Source: Ottelia alismoides
Taxonomy: Eukaryota > Streptophyta > Magnoliopsida > Alismatales > Hydrocharitaceae
Direction: 5' to 3'
NCBI GenBank assembly: GCA_037367405.1
Contig: JAZKJV010009788.1
Coordinates: forward strand, 310,001-374,000
Length of the DNA stretch: 64,000 bases
Position numbers and translations under genes: made by a program. Position 1 is the first letter of the stretch; each line of letters starts with the position of its first letter. This document shows, piece after piece, positions 36,175-46,912 of this stretch. Under the pieces are notes generated by a model. The model worked only from the letters and a program-made list of their open reading frames with translations, made no database searches and had not been told where the DNA came from.

Positions 36175-36743
36175 AGGGTTGTCGGGTTGCTGGAGAGAAA
36201 AGGAGGGGAGCTGGGGAAAGATAGAAGAATGGACAGAAGCTGGAGGGTTGCAGTAAGGCTAAGGAGAGGAGGTGGAAGCTAGGAGAGGGAACGAAGGAGG
36301 GGAGGGGAGAAGAAATCGGGATGAGGGGAGAGGGAGGAGGTAAGGCCCGTATGGGCTTTCTTTCTTCTTTAGATCTGCTTTCTACTCTTCCCCCGGTACC
36401 CCTTTTATAGCAGGCTGCCCCCTTTAAAAATACAAAAAAATCCAAAATTACATGGGTTGCACCATAGAAGGTGTACGGTCCTTTCCAAACGGTAAGCTCT
36501 ATAGGACAAAAAAACATTACATGAAAGCCCCTAGAGTATAATGACAAACGTAATCTTGGACATTTTTTTATTGCTGAAAGTTGCATATAAATCCTCAATG
36601 TTGGGCACGGATTGCGTCAGCTCCTTATATAGGCCCATAGACAGATCGGAGTCCCGCATTCATCCATGTTGGACTAAACATAAGTGGCGGTAATTGCATA
36701 TCTAAAGATCCAATACCCTTCTATTACATATTCCAACCATGTG

Positions 36744-37640
36744 GATTTGGTAATTGCAATGAAACCCGAGAAAAGTAATGAACTCAAAGGTATTGAGGTG
36801 AAGTATCAACGGTTAAGTTGGACCGCATATGATGAACTATGGATTATACCTCGATAGATTGCTAAGTGAATATAAGATGGATTTCCCTAGCTGAAAGTTC
36901 TTATCAATAACCTATGATACTCCATGAATGTTGAAATGGGATGAAAGTCTACTTAGTGCCCTTTGCTAAGATAAGTAGATTATGCCCAAGTTAACTTCAT
37001 AACAAAGATGTCTTGTAACCTATGCTTTCCAAGCACTTGAACTTCGCATATTAAATTATACTAAAAACTGTACAGTTTAAACATAGTAAACACATCTGAT
37101 TCCGTGAATGAGTTGTATTTCCATGACTCTTAAGCCATACTTGAGATCATGAAAATTCACACTTGCGAAAGCTCAAGAAATTGTTGTTATAAGGATAGAC
37201 GGAAAAGTCTCCTAAGTCTAGAACTACTATTGATGAAAGACTACTAGATCTTAGCGAGGAAATTTTGTTCACAAGTAACAATTTGTGATACAAGCAAACA
37301 AATCAAACAATTTGTAACTAGTTACTTGGAGCAGTGAACTACCAATAAGGTAGTCAAGTTGTGAAATTGTGTACCTTCTATTGCGAAAATCAATGTAAAT
37401 GACCTCTTCCAATGTGTTCTTCGCAAGTATATGGATATCTTGAACAATGTAATTTCTTACTCTTATATATGTGTCGTGAAATGCATTTAGTTATTCACAA
37501 AGGGAAAAAAGGTAATACAATGGGTATTTTATTATACTCATTGTTGAATGGCTACAAGGATCTTGGGTTAGAATTTGATGATGCTAGTCCGAACCCTCGG
37601 GTAACAGGGTTGGATCTAGACAGGATGCCATAAGAGAATG
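36744..37640. other. No gene recognised
   Basis: AT-rich non-coding sequence between two LTR elements. The frame at 37412-37633 shows no family resemblance. Confidence 0.5.
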
Positions 37641-37645
37641 CATAC

Positions 37646-37795
37646 TATAGACGTTTACGTTATGTTGTGGTGTACCGTTGAGTATTTCTTATTTATCTTA
37701 TGAACATCTATGTAATTTACCCAAGGGTTTTCTCTCTATATAAGAGACCCTAGGGCTCCATGAAATAACATAACAAAGTATTCTCGGCTCTCACA
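37646..37795 (+). repeat. K1 5' LTR
   Basis: A 150-bp LTR starting TATAGACGTTTACG (TGTAGACG in the 3' copy, so the first TG has mutated) and ending CTCTCACA. A TATA box lies in 'ctctctatataagagaccc' near 37732-37744. Confidence 0.93.
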
Positions 37796-37808
37796 TGGTA
37801 TCAGAGCC
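37796..37808 (+). promoter_or_regulatory. K1 primer-binding site
   Basis: TGGTATCAGAGCC directly follows the 5' LTR and is complementary to the 3' end of initiator tRNA-Met. Confidence 0.9.
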
Positions 37809-38175
37809 AAAACCCTAATCTAGGATTTTCTCCACCCCCCCCCCCGCCGCCATCAACCCCCACACCCAGTCGCCGCCAGCCCTCCCGCCGGGCCCCTCCT
37901 CCCGCCGCCTCTCACCGGGATCCCCCCCAGCCGCCGCCAGCCCTCCCGCCGGGCCCTCCCTCCTCCCGCCGCCTCTCTCACGCCGGGGCTCCTCCAGCCT
38001 CCTCTCGTCGCCGCCGACCACACAGCCGCTTTTTGCGGCACTACTTCTTCGGTCGGGCTCGATTCAACAATGGGTTCAAGTGCATAAGTCTACATATGTA
38101 CTTGAATCCACAAAGGTCTTTGTAGACACCAGTGCTTTTGTCTATCAACCCTAGTTTTTTTTCTTCTCCGGCAAT
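37809..38175 (+). other. K1 leader with GC-rich tandem repeat
   Basis: This untranslated leader contains a C-tract near 37835-37845 and a duplicated GC-rich unit ('cgccgccagccctcccgcc' at 37871 and 37932). The long minus-strand frames across it are compositional artefacts. Confidence 0.7.
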
Positions 38176-38836
38176 ATGTCAGAACAAAAAGTTGCTATGC
38201 CCGCCATAGGTGCCTTTAAAGGTTCGGCACCAATCGTCAAAATGGACGGGACTAACTACGAACTGTGGGCTATGCAGTTCCTCAGTCTTATGAAGTCATG
38301 TGGTAAGAAGCATATTCTTACCGAGGATGAACTACCGGAGAAGACGGGAATATATGCCTCATGGGAGGCAGATGACGCCTATGCCAAGGTCTGTCTGTCA
38401 GGGACACTCACGATGGAGATTGCCAACGACGTCCTTCATCAACCCACCGCCAAGGCGATGTGGGATATTCTGGCTACAACTTACTCTCAAGTGCGGAATG
38501 AGACGAAGATGCTGCAGTTGCAGCATGATATTTTTACCACGAAGCAAAATGGCCGGCCACTTCATTCTCTATACACGTCCCTACGTGGGATGTTCGAGAA
38601 ACTATACAGCACCATTCCGCTCACAGCCATCCCCGAGCAGCAGAAGACGTTTCGCAATGCCACTATGGTTGGAGTTCTACTCGCTGCCCTTAATCCGGAA
38701 TACGAAGCAGCCCGGTCTCAGATCCTCGCCGATGCTACTATTCCTCCCATGGAGGAAGTCTACAGGAGGCTGAGTCGGATATCCGTTCCCTCTAGTGCCG
38801 CAACTCCATTTCTGTCAGCCATGGCGGTCTCTAGAG
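38176..38836 (+). pseudogene. K1 gag, N-terminal part (interrupted)
   Basis: The frame starts at the ATG at 38176 after the leader. It reads as a copia capsid-type gag: MDGTNYELWAMQF near residue 24, then KAMWDILATTYSQ and LHSLYTSLRGMFEKL, the UBN2/retrotran_gag pattern. The frame is open to 38836, where the MITE enters; reading then ends at a TAG within 5 bp of the MITE start. On the far side of the MITE the gag frame resumes at 39071 with a glycine/arginine-rich stretch and the zinc knuckle. Gag would package element RNA in cytoplasmic particles. Confidence 0.88.
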
Positions 38837-39062
38837 CATAGATCGCCATATCGCGATATATCGTCGATATATCGGCGATATATCGGTATCGACAGGTCAC
38901 CGATATATCGTCGATATGGACGATATCGGATATCGACAGGAGAAAATGCCTTGGTGGATACCGGGTTTCGGCGATATGCGTCGATATATCGCCGATATAT
39001 CGGCGATATATCGGTATCGACATTGTATCGAAACGATATCGATACCGATATTTCCTTCCTTG
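38837..39062 (+). mobile_element. hAT-type MITE, TATA-palindrome family, copy B2
   Basis: A 226-bp insertion in K1 gag with a perfect 8-bp duplication CTCTAGAG at 38829-38836 and 39063-39070. The ends are CATAGATCGCCATATC and, inverted, CAAGGAAGGAAATATCGG. The body is tiled with CGATATATCG. The palindrome CCGATATATCGG lies at 38992-39003. Including the duplication it adds 234 bp, a multiple of three, but it contributes stop codons. Confidence 0.92.
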
Positions 39063-39070
39063 CTCTAGAG

Positions 39071-40440
39071 GACGGGGTAGTTCTTCTACCTTTCGTGGCC
39101 GTGGTGGTAGCGGACGTGGCCGAGGAGGTCGTGTGCGTTCCACATGCTCTTTTTGTCGACGTACTGGTCATTCCGAGGATACATGCTATTCCAAGCATGG
39201 ATTTCCTCCTTCTGCACGTGTAGCTGATCATGTTCAGGCTCCATCCACGCCTACTTCAGATCACAGGTTCGAAGAGCTAGTGGCACGGCTTCGAGACATT
39301 ATGCCACAGACATCATCAGAGGGAGTTGACACCCCTGACGTTGCGGCTTCTGCGTCCGCTTGTACATTTGCTGCTGCCAGTACCTCAGGTAGTCCTTCTG
39401 CCTCTTGTCGTAACCATGATCTCTCAGGGTGGATTGTTGACTCTGGAGCCACCCATCATCTCTGCCGTGATAGAGATAACTTGCAGTCCTACAGAGCTAT
39501 TCAGTCTGGCAGCTCCGTTCTCATAGCTGATGGCACTCATTCCCCTAGTGTCGGTCAGGACGAGACTATTTTATTGCCCTCCATGCACTTACAGAACGTT
39601 CTACATGCACCAGAATTCTCTATGAATTTATTATCAATCAGTCAGATTACAAAAGATTTGCACTGTCGTGCTATATTTGACCCATCTTCAGTCATTTTTC
39701 AGGACATACTAACGGGCAGGGTGATTGGTTGTGGTTCTGAGCACAATGGCCTCTATCGTCTGGTACGGCACTCCTATGCAGGCGTCTCATTACACTCTCA
39801 AGGATCCGTTTCTCCATATACATGGCACCTTCGCTTTGGTCACCTACCGCTGCAGAAATTGCGTCACCTCCTGCCTCAGATATCTCCTTCTTCGTCATTT
39901 CGTTGTGAAGCATGTCAGTTAGGGAAGCACCATCGTTCGAGCTTTCCTCATCTTCAGGGTCGGAGCAGTCGCTCCCCGTTCGAGTTATTTCATATAGACA
40001 TTTGGGGTCCGAGTCGTGTCCCAGATCATCAGGGGCACAGGTTTTATCTTGTTGTAGTTGATAATTTCTCTCGTGTTTCTTGGACTTTTCTTCTTAAAAA
40101 TAAATCTGAAGCAGGAAGTGTTATCCAAAATCTTATCAATGAAGTGCAGAATGTTTTTTCCTCTACTGTCAAATATGTGCGCACGGATAATGCATTGGAA
40201 TTTTGCACCACTTCTCTTGCTCGGTTTCTTTCATCTAAAGGGATTATGCACCAAACAACATGTGCGTACACATCTCAACAAAATGGTGTTGCGGAACGAA
40301 AACATCGACACTTTCTTGACATTGCTCGCACATTACTTATTCAAAGTTGTGCACCATTAGCCTTTTGGGGGGATGCCGTACTTACAGCATGCTATCTGGT
40401 CAATCGCATGCCATCTACCGTTCTTGGGGGAGAAGGCCCG
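39071..40440 (+). pseudogene. K1 gag C-terminus, protease and integrase
   Basis: The zinc knuckle CSFCRRTGHSEDTC (about 39148-39190) is followed by the aspartic protease block WIVDSGATHHLC (about 39430). Next comes the pre-integrase zinc region (HLRFGH ... CEACQLGKHH, about 39826-39950). The integrase core carries its three acidic residues in HIDIWGP, RTDNALEF and NGVAERKHR (about 39990-40310). Near 40430 the frame shifts, and the downstream VFGTVAFVH ... CVFVGYS region continues in another frame (to 41143). The part is otherwise well preserved. Confidence 0.88.
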
Positions 40441-42731
40441 TATCTCTGTTCTTTTCCCTGACAAGGACTTGTTCTCACTTATTCCTCGTGTCTTTGGGAC
40501 AGTCGCTTTTGTTCATTGCTTATCTCCAGAACTTGACAAGCTCTCTCCTAGAGTTGTTAAGTGTGTTTTTGTGGGTTACTCCAGGACACAGAAAGGATAT
40601 CGTTGCTATGATCCCACTTGTGGCAAGTACTATGTCAGTGCTGATGTTACATTTTTTGAACCAGTTATGTACTTCTCTCCTGCAGGTGACAGATTAGTTC
40701 CTTCCACATCCACGGATACTAATGTCTATGTACCCCTACCTCCAAGTCTGGGTCAATCTGAGTCCAACACACCACCACCACCCGTTCCACCACCACCACC
40801 ACCACCCGTTCCACCATTTCCTAAGTTTTACACAAGGCGGTCAGGGCCAGCTCAAGCTACACGCCAACCATCCAACACGCCTCAGGTATGTTCTGATGTT
40901 ATCACTAATGATGGGTTAGATAATGCACCTGTGCAGGAATTGTTGCTACAGCCGGAGGATCCGCCAGCTAGTACTGTTACAGATGATCTTGATCGTCCTA
41001 TTGCCCATAGGAAGCAGAAGAGACAATGTGCATCCTATCCGCTTGCTTCTCAGGTGTCCTTTCATCGTCTCACTGGTGATTTTGAGAGGTTTATGCAGCT
41101 GTCTCATCGGTTGACATCCCACGGACTTATCAAGAAGCCATGAAGATTGATTGCTGGCGTCTTGCTATGGAGGAGGAGATGTGTGCCTTACAGTCCAGAG
41201 GGACTTGGTCTTTAGTCCCTATTCCTCCGGGCGCATCTGTGGTGAGTTGCAAATGGATTTTTACAGTTAAATATCATGCAGATGGGCGCCTCGACCGATA
41301 CAAGGCCAGACTTGTCGCACGGGGATTCACCCAGACCTATGGGGTGGATTACTTGGACACTTTCTCACCGGTGGCTCGACACTCGACTCTTCGCATTCTG
41401 CTATATGTTGTTGTGGTACGTGAGTGGACTATTTTTCAACTTGATGTGAAGAATGCTATCTTGTATGGTGATCTACAGGAAGAAGTCTACATGCAACAGC
41501 CACCGGGGTTTGCTGCTGAGGGGGGAGACTCAGATGGTGTGTAGACTTCATAAGGCTATCTATGGCCTTAAACAAAGTCCACAGGCATGGTTTCAGAAGC
41601 TTTCCCAGTTGATTGAACGACAGGGGTTCAAGAGGTCAAATACGGATCATTCACTGTTTATCCAGAAGACCCCTAGAGGTACGGTCGTTGTCATGGTATA
41701 TGTTGATGATATACTGGTTACAGGAGATGATGCTCAGGGGATTGAGATGATCAAAGCTCTTTTGGGAAGCCAGTTTATTACGAAGGATCTAGGCACGATA
41801 CAATATTTTCTGGGGATAGAGTTTGCAAGAAATGCACAAGGAATGGTGATGACTCAAAGAAAATGTCACAGACTTGCTTGTGGAAATAGGAATGGCTGGA
41901 TGCAGACCGTCGAGCACGCCTATGGACCCAAGTATGAGGCCTTATGACAATGATACCGAAGAGGTGGACAAAAGAAGATACAGAGAGATGGTGGGTAAGC
42001 TTCTATACATCACCATAACTCATCCGGATATTGCTTATGCAGTAAACCGGGTGAGTCAATTTATGGAGCAGCCAAGGCAAGTTCATATGGAAGCCTTGTA
42101 TATGATATTGAGATATCTGAAGTCTTCCCCAGGCACAGGTTTGTTATTTAGAAAAGACACAGATCTGTCTATTTCTGCTTGTGCAGACGCAGACTATGCG
42201 GGATGTCCAAAGGATCGTAAATCTACTTCAGGATTTGCTATCTTTATAGGAAGTTCTTTGGTTTCTTGGAAAAGCAAGAAACAGACAGTTGTGGCAAGAT
42301 CCAGTGCCGAATCCGAATATAGAGCCATGGCACAAGCGAGCGCAGAAATGATGTGGGTTCGAGTGGTCTTGGAAGATTTGAATATAAATGTCTCTTTACC
42401 CATGCAACTTCAATGTGACAAATAATCCGGCTTTTCATGAGAGAACAAAACACATCGAGGTAGATTGTCACTACACTAGAGACATGATCCAGAAATGATG
42501 TGGGTTCGAGCGTTGTTCATTGCAAATAATCCGGCTTTTCATGAGAGAACAAAACACATCGAGGTAGATTGTCACTACACTAGAGACATGATCCAGAAGG
42601 GCTTGATTTCCACCTCACATGTCAGTTCAGAAAACCAGACTGCAGATATATTTACCAAGCCATTGCTCAGAGGACCTTTCCAGAGACGTTCTTCCAAGCT
42701 GAGCATGATTGATATTTATGCTCCATCTTGA
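40441..42731 (+). pseudogene. K1 integrase C-terminus, reverse transcriptase and RNase H
   Basis: After the shift near 40430, the integrase tail (KCVFVGYSRTQKGYRCY) and a proline-rich linker run to a TGA at 41141. The RT then starts in a new frame: WSLVPIPPGASVVSCKWIF, then ARLVARGFTQTYGVDY, with a stop at 41542. The next frame carries AIYGLKQSPQAWFQKL and the active site YVDDILVTG (about 41699). Another shift near 41870 leads to the RNase H region DADYAGCPKDRKSTSGF and SSAESEYRAMA. Near the 3' end a segment is duplicated (42345 and 42493). Stops and shifts make it non-functional. Confidence 0.9.
42345..42600 (+). repeat. Tandem duplication at the end of K1 pol
   Basis: The words 'gaaatgatgtgggttcgag', 'aaataatccggcttttcatg' and 'cactagagacatgatccag' all occur twice, in order, with a period of about 148 bp at the left edge. 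The second copy lacks about 50 bp present in the first. Confidence 0.85.
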
Positions 42732-42888
42732 GGGGGAGTGTAGACGTTTACGTTATGTTGTGGTGTACCGTTGAGTATTTCTTATTTATCTTATGAACAT
42801 CTATATAATTTACCCAAGGGTTTTCTCTCTATATAAGAGACCCTAGGGCTCCATGGAATAAAATAACAAAGTATTCTCGGCTCCCACA
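42728..42888 (+). repeat. K1 polypurine tract and 3' LTR
   Basis: TTGAGGGGGAG (about 42728-42738) directly precedes the LTR start TGTAGACG at 42739. The LTR ends CTCCCACA at 42888 and is followed by the CATAC duplication. Confidence 0.92.
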
Positions 42889-42959
42889 CATACCATAGGC
42901 AAGCCTTCAAGAACTTCCCAAAGATTCAAAATCACAAAAATAATGCTAATTAGCAGTAA

Positions 42960-43190
42960 CTCAAAACAAAATAGGGAAGAAGAAAGCATGTATCGATGAT
43001 ATCTGGTGAATAAACATAAAAATATACATTAAGAATTTTCACTATTCCTCATACGTCGATATATCATCAAAATTTCACCAATCTTTGAGAAAAAAATATA
43101 GGGGTTGGTATCAATTTCATCATCTCACCTATACCGGCATATCAGCGATATATTGTCGATATGTCGTGGTATTTAAGGTAATGGTTAAAA
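42960..43190 (-). mobile_element. Possible decayed TATA-palindrome hAT copy
   Basis: GATAT-rich words ('cgatgatatc', 'gtcgatatatcatc', 'ccggcatatcagcgatatattgtcgatatg') cluster at 43000-43170, followed by 'aaggtaatggtt'. The ends and target duplication are not clear. Confidence 0.4.
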
Positions 43191-43589
43191 AGTATAGGAA
43201 CATGAGGTATTACAAATAATGTCATTCTCATTGAAGAAGGAACCTAACGTATGGTTAGAAAAATCAATAGCCATATCAACGACCGAACAAGCTCTACAAG
43301 GAATAATAAATATTATTCACTTAGACCAGAAAATTCTTGGCAGCACTACCCAATTCAACCTTTCGTTTCAACAAGAAAAGCATAACACACTAGAAAAAAA
43401 TCATAATCGCAACAAGATAAAACATGTGCCTGAAATAATCCGGCATATGACTACCTTCCTATGCATCAAAATGAACTAATTCCACAATAGACTTGGAAAC
43501 TCAAAGATGCATACTTGCAAATGAACTATGATGTTCTCCAAGTCGACATGTCTCACAACTAATGGAAGACGAGCCTAGAACTAATGGTA

Positions 43590-46100
43590 GAATTCTTCAT
43601 GTTTTGGGTAAAGGAAGGTGACCGAGGTGAAGATGCCAAAAATAAGCAAAGAATACCCATTAATAATAGACACATAGCTAGCAAAAGTAGATTGGATCAT
43701 ATCGTAAACAGACCCTTCTTCATGACCACATTCAATCACCTCCTTCGTCAGGATATCAAGTAAACAATAGGAGAAAAAGGATCAAAATGTTCGTGGTTAT
43801 TTATCTCTGTGGTAACTAAAAACTCAGGAGCCAGAAGAACATTCTCTAGGGAATGTTAGGAGCATGAAAATCGACCTGGCCAGTGATAGGTAATTGTCTT
43901 CCATTTGCAACAAGAATAGTACACCTAGTGGGTTAGGCTGAAAAGAATCCGGTTTTCCAAGTTTTCCATCGCCTTCTACATTTATTTCTCCCTATTTTCC
44001 CTTTTTTTTTACTTATTTTCCATGATTTGTGTTTTCCGCCTTCTTTTTGTTTACGTCTTGTGGAATGAGCCTTTAGATCATTAGGATTGATTGTTCGATA
44101 AAATTAGGTCCAAAGCTCTAAAAGAATTCTTTCACCTATAGTCTCTATCGCTTGGATCTAGTCAAATTGAACAAGGTTCTTCACGATAATAGAAGCTCAT
44201 GCTCTAGGGCGATTTCCTCGTTGCATTCCATATAGATTAGGTTTAAAAATTCTGTCTTGCATCCCACATGGAGAAAGCTAGGAAGCATTGTTTTGGATGC
44301 ACCCGAGTCTGTAATAAAATTTGAAGAGAGAAAAATGTCATAGCATGCATTATGCAAAACCATTGAGAGATATACATGAGGGTCGGTAAAGGCAGTGATA
44401 TCATGTTCTGCACAAGGGTCATCGAAACTAGAGTTTAATGTAAGGATATACAACACTAATGAAGCCTATAAAGAAGGTCATAACAATCTTCTCTATGGCC
44501 ACTACATCTAGAAAAGTAAAATAATACGTGGCTCATCTCGACGTAAAACAATCACGGTTGTGGGCATGAGTGGACCTAATCTGTCCCTCCTAGAAGAAGC
44601 AACCATGGCAGAGGTGGTCTCACCTTTCTTAGGTGTATGAAATAATAGAGATAATATACTCAACTTAATATGTACCTCCTAACTAGAAGAAATCTTTGAG
44701 TGGTAATCCTTTGTGACAACACGACCTCATATGGAGATTCTAGATCCGGAAGAAAAAGATCAACAATCAATGGATATCTTTACAGTCCATGTGTTGAACA
44801 TATACAGACATGTGTGTAAGAATTTAGCCTTTTAAAACTTGAATTCCTAGCATAGCAGTATTCAGCTAAAGGTTGGTTATTCTGCTTCATTTTAAACATT
44901 AGACAAATCTGCATAATGCAAGTATAATTCTTCTCTTCAGAGTATAGTCAACTTAAGAATCTGCCGCATTTTTTCGTGGTTTTTGATGCACAATATCTAT
45001 GGTGATCCTACAAATACACATGTTCATAATCCATGTTTTCACCCTGACATCATCTTCCTTTCACTTCACAATTTTCCAACCTTTTCAACTAATTCCTCAA
45101 TATGTTCTTTGTCATGTCCATCATAATTACTCCCATATAACTTCTAATGGGATCAAAGGAGTTATTAACTTCCCCCACTGTGGATGATGAATTGACAACC
45201 TTCGACGTATTTCACAATTTTTGAAACCCAGGAAAAAACAATTTAACAGTAGATATCATATCGTGGCAGCGGTTGATCCAAGAGATACCATAACGATGGA
45301 TACATAATCGTGACACGCTCGAAGCACAATCCACCGAGGTGATAATGAAACCTATATGGACTCCTCCCCGAGCAGCAGTAGATACATCGAGTATGCAATG
45401 AAATAAGGTGATGCATGATTCTAGAAAGACAGCATTTGGTGGTGGAGCATAGCAAGATTGCAATGAAATACGATGATGCGATGAAGGCGAAGCAAAATTT
45501 GGTGGTGGAGGTAATGAAGGTCCATGCCAAGCTCACCAGCTTCACGATCAGATTCCGAGGCAGCAGAAGGGCTAAGCAGAACTAGAGCATGGGCGATGAC
45601 GATGGGTCAGGTGCAGCAGCATTGGGCTAACAGGACCTGGAGCAATGATGGCAAACCATGCGGTGGCAACTCAGACAACCTAAGATGTAGTAGTGATGGT
45701 CTTCACAACCATTAACTAGGGAAAATGCCCTTTGAAGCTTTGGTTGCATGTTCCCTAGATAGGAGTTGCGTAAGCGGATTAGGCGGCATTGATTTCAAGG
45801 TCACTCCTATGGCTCTGACACCACATTAAAGGGATTGGTTTTTAATTTTCATAATCACATCGATAAGGCACCCCTTGTATAAGAGGAAGGGGTATGGTAA
45901 AATAAAAGAGTAGAACACTCGAGACAAGAAAAGAAAAGAAACATCAAAAAAGGAAAAATACGGGCTCACTAAACCCAACACTATGCACGCTTTGTAACAG
46001 TCATGATATAACTCAATGCAACACATCAAAGTCTATCATATTTTAGAAAGTGCATTCCAAGTTCCTGATCTACAGTCATTTCCCAATAACCTCCTTTATC
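43590..46100 (-). mobile_element. Degenerate minus-strand LTR retrotransposon
   Basis: GGCTCTGACACCACATT at about 45814-45830 is the complement of a near-perfect tRNA-Met primer site (TGGTGTCAGAGCC), so an LTR should begin to its right and the interior should lie to its left. In the interior, the minus-strand frame 44456-44181 holds FITDSGASKTMLPS, resembling a retroviral-type protease DSGA motif. No polymerase was recognised, and the LTR ends could not be fixed. Confidence 0.45.
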
Positions 46101-46484
46101 AGGGTTGGCCATCTAAAAGACCACATACAAGACGTCTATGAATCGCTTTCTAACGCACTAAAATCACCAAATAACCCATGTATGGTAATAAAAAAACTAT
46201 GATTACACCACAAAATCAGTAAGCAGCTTTTACTTGACATAAATTACTAAAATTGGTACTTTCCAAAAGAACTTGCAAGTGGGGATGAAGAAGATGAATT
46301 TCCAGCCAGAAACAATCAAGAACAATATGTCTTATTCATATCATACACCGACTATAATCTTGGTAGATCTCTAAGGGCGTAATGAACACCTGTAACTAAC
46401 CCCGCTTAATGTGAGAAATGGTGCAGCTGATGTTGATGTAAAATGCAAATAATCACGCAAATTTTATGCTATGCAATATAATAC

Positions 46485-46594
46485 CTTCCTATAGTTTAGC
46501 ATCCATTGTGCATTGTTATCAACCAGCTCTCTATGCTTTATGAGTCTGCTTTCCTCTGTGTTGATAGCACGGGCTGAAGCTTTAACTCTTATGC
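46485..46594 (-). CDS. Candidate internal exon of an unidentified host gene
   Basis: On the minus strand an acceptor ('aattatgattgtag') is followed by 110 bp that read openly as 36 codons in one frame. The frame begins IRVKASARAINTEESRL and ends with MLNYRK. A donor AAG|GTATTA follows. The exon starts with two bases of a split codon and ends in phase 0. Its charged helical composition differs from nearby transposon debris. The next plausible exon on this strand is at 4682-4822, also phase 0. The upstream side is interrupted by LINE L3 at 46799. I do not recognise the family. Confidence 0.4.
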
Positions 46595-46912
46595 CTACAA
46601 TCATAATTCAAATTCAGTATCGCAATAATTTCAGAAGCTTACAAAACTTCTGTCCCCATTAAATAAAAGCTAATAAATTTAAAGACGGAACATATACATA
46701 CTCTGAAACACAAGGAACGGATAGCACAGTCAATCGGCAAGACCACAGCACAAGCTATGCTCGCCTCAAGGTTTGGTTGATGACGCAGCAGAATGTTTTT
46801 TTAAAGAAAAAGGGCTTCCACAGTGTAGGTGTGTACCCAAAAACTTCACCATTTATCACCATTAAAAAAATTACACGTCTGTAATCAGGTATCAGGAAGT
46901 GAGAAAAGAGAG

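Larger units (their letters stand above)
28112..36619 (-). mobile_element. Degenerate Ty3/gypsy LTR retrotransposon
   Basis: The LTRs are 28112-29240 (1129 bp) and 33043-36619 (about 1118 bp after subtracting LINE L2). Both run from TGAT(A/G)CAATCTGA to GATTGCGTCA, and a 5-bp target duplication GCTCC lies at 28107-28111 and 36620-36624. The complement of a TGGTATTACAACC primer site next to the right LTR (33029-33041), and TTTTATA (minus-strand TATAAAA) at 29018-29024 and 36413-36419, show that it reads right to left. The 3.8-kb interior keeps only gag-like sequence. No protease, polymerase or integrase was recognised, so it was either a non-autonomous LARD-like element or is heavily decayed. 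Confidence 0.85.
25866..36738 (-). mobile_element. Family H non-coding LTR retrotransposon, split by a gypsy element
   Basis: The target duplication ATGTG lies at 25861-25865 and 36739-36743. The left LTR 25866-26170 (305 bp) is followed by CTCCCCCTCAAG, the complement of a polypurine tract. The right LTR is split into 27926-28111 and 36625-36738 (300 bp together) by an 8.5-kb gypsy element. GCTCAAATACGA at 27914-27925 is a decayed complement of the tRNA-Met site. The internal part, 26171-27913, has no gag or pol. The minus-strand TATA (GGGCTATATAAGGAGC near 26050-26065) fits a promoter in the LTR. Removing the nested DNA gives an element of about 2.35 kb, like the copy at 19985. Confidence 0.85.
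37646..42888 (+). mobile_element. Ty1/copia LTR retrotransposon K1
   Basis: A complete but inactive copia element with short 150-bp LTRs (37646-37795 and 42739-42888) and a perfect 5-bp target duplication CATAC at 37641-37645 and 42889-42893. The LTRs differ at about five positions, which suggests a fairly recent insertion. The order inside is primer site, GC-rich leader, gag, protease, integrase, reverse transcriptase, RNase H and polypurine tract, as in plant copia elements. Gag is interrupted by a MITE at 38837. Pol is interrupted by at least three frameshifts or stops and a tandem duplication near its end. Confidence 0.95.

Noticed and set aside
37815..38041. Gly/Arg-rich minus-strand proteins across the K1 leader
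   Set aside because: They are compositional artefacts of a GC-rich duplicated leader.
38837..39062. CRISPR-like or satellite array of GATATATCG repeats
   Set aside because: The repeat spacing is irregular, there are no unique spacers, and inverted ends with a perfect 8-bp target duplication identify a MITE.
46620..46790. A further upstream exon (frame containing LEASIACAVVLPIDCAIRSL before GTATGTAT)
   Set aside because: The donor looks good, but its phase does not fit the acceptor at 46594, and no acceptor is visible before LINE L3 begins.
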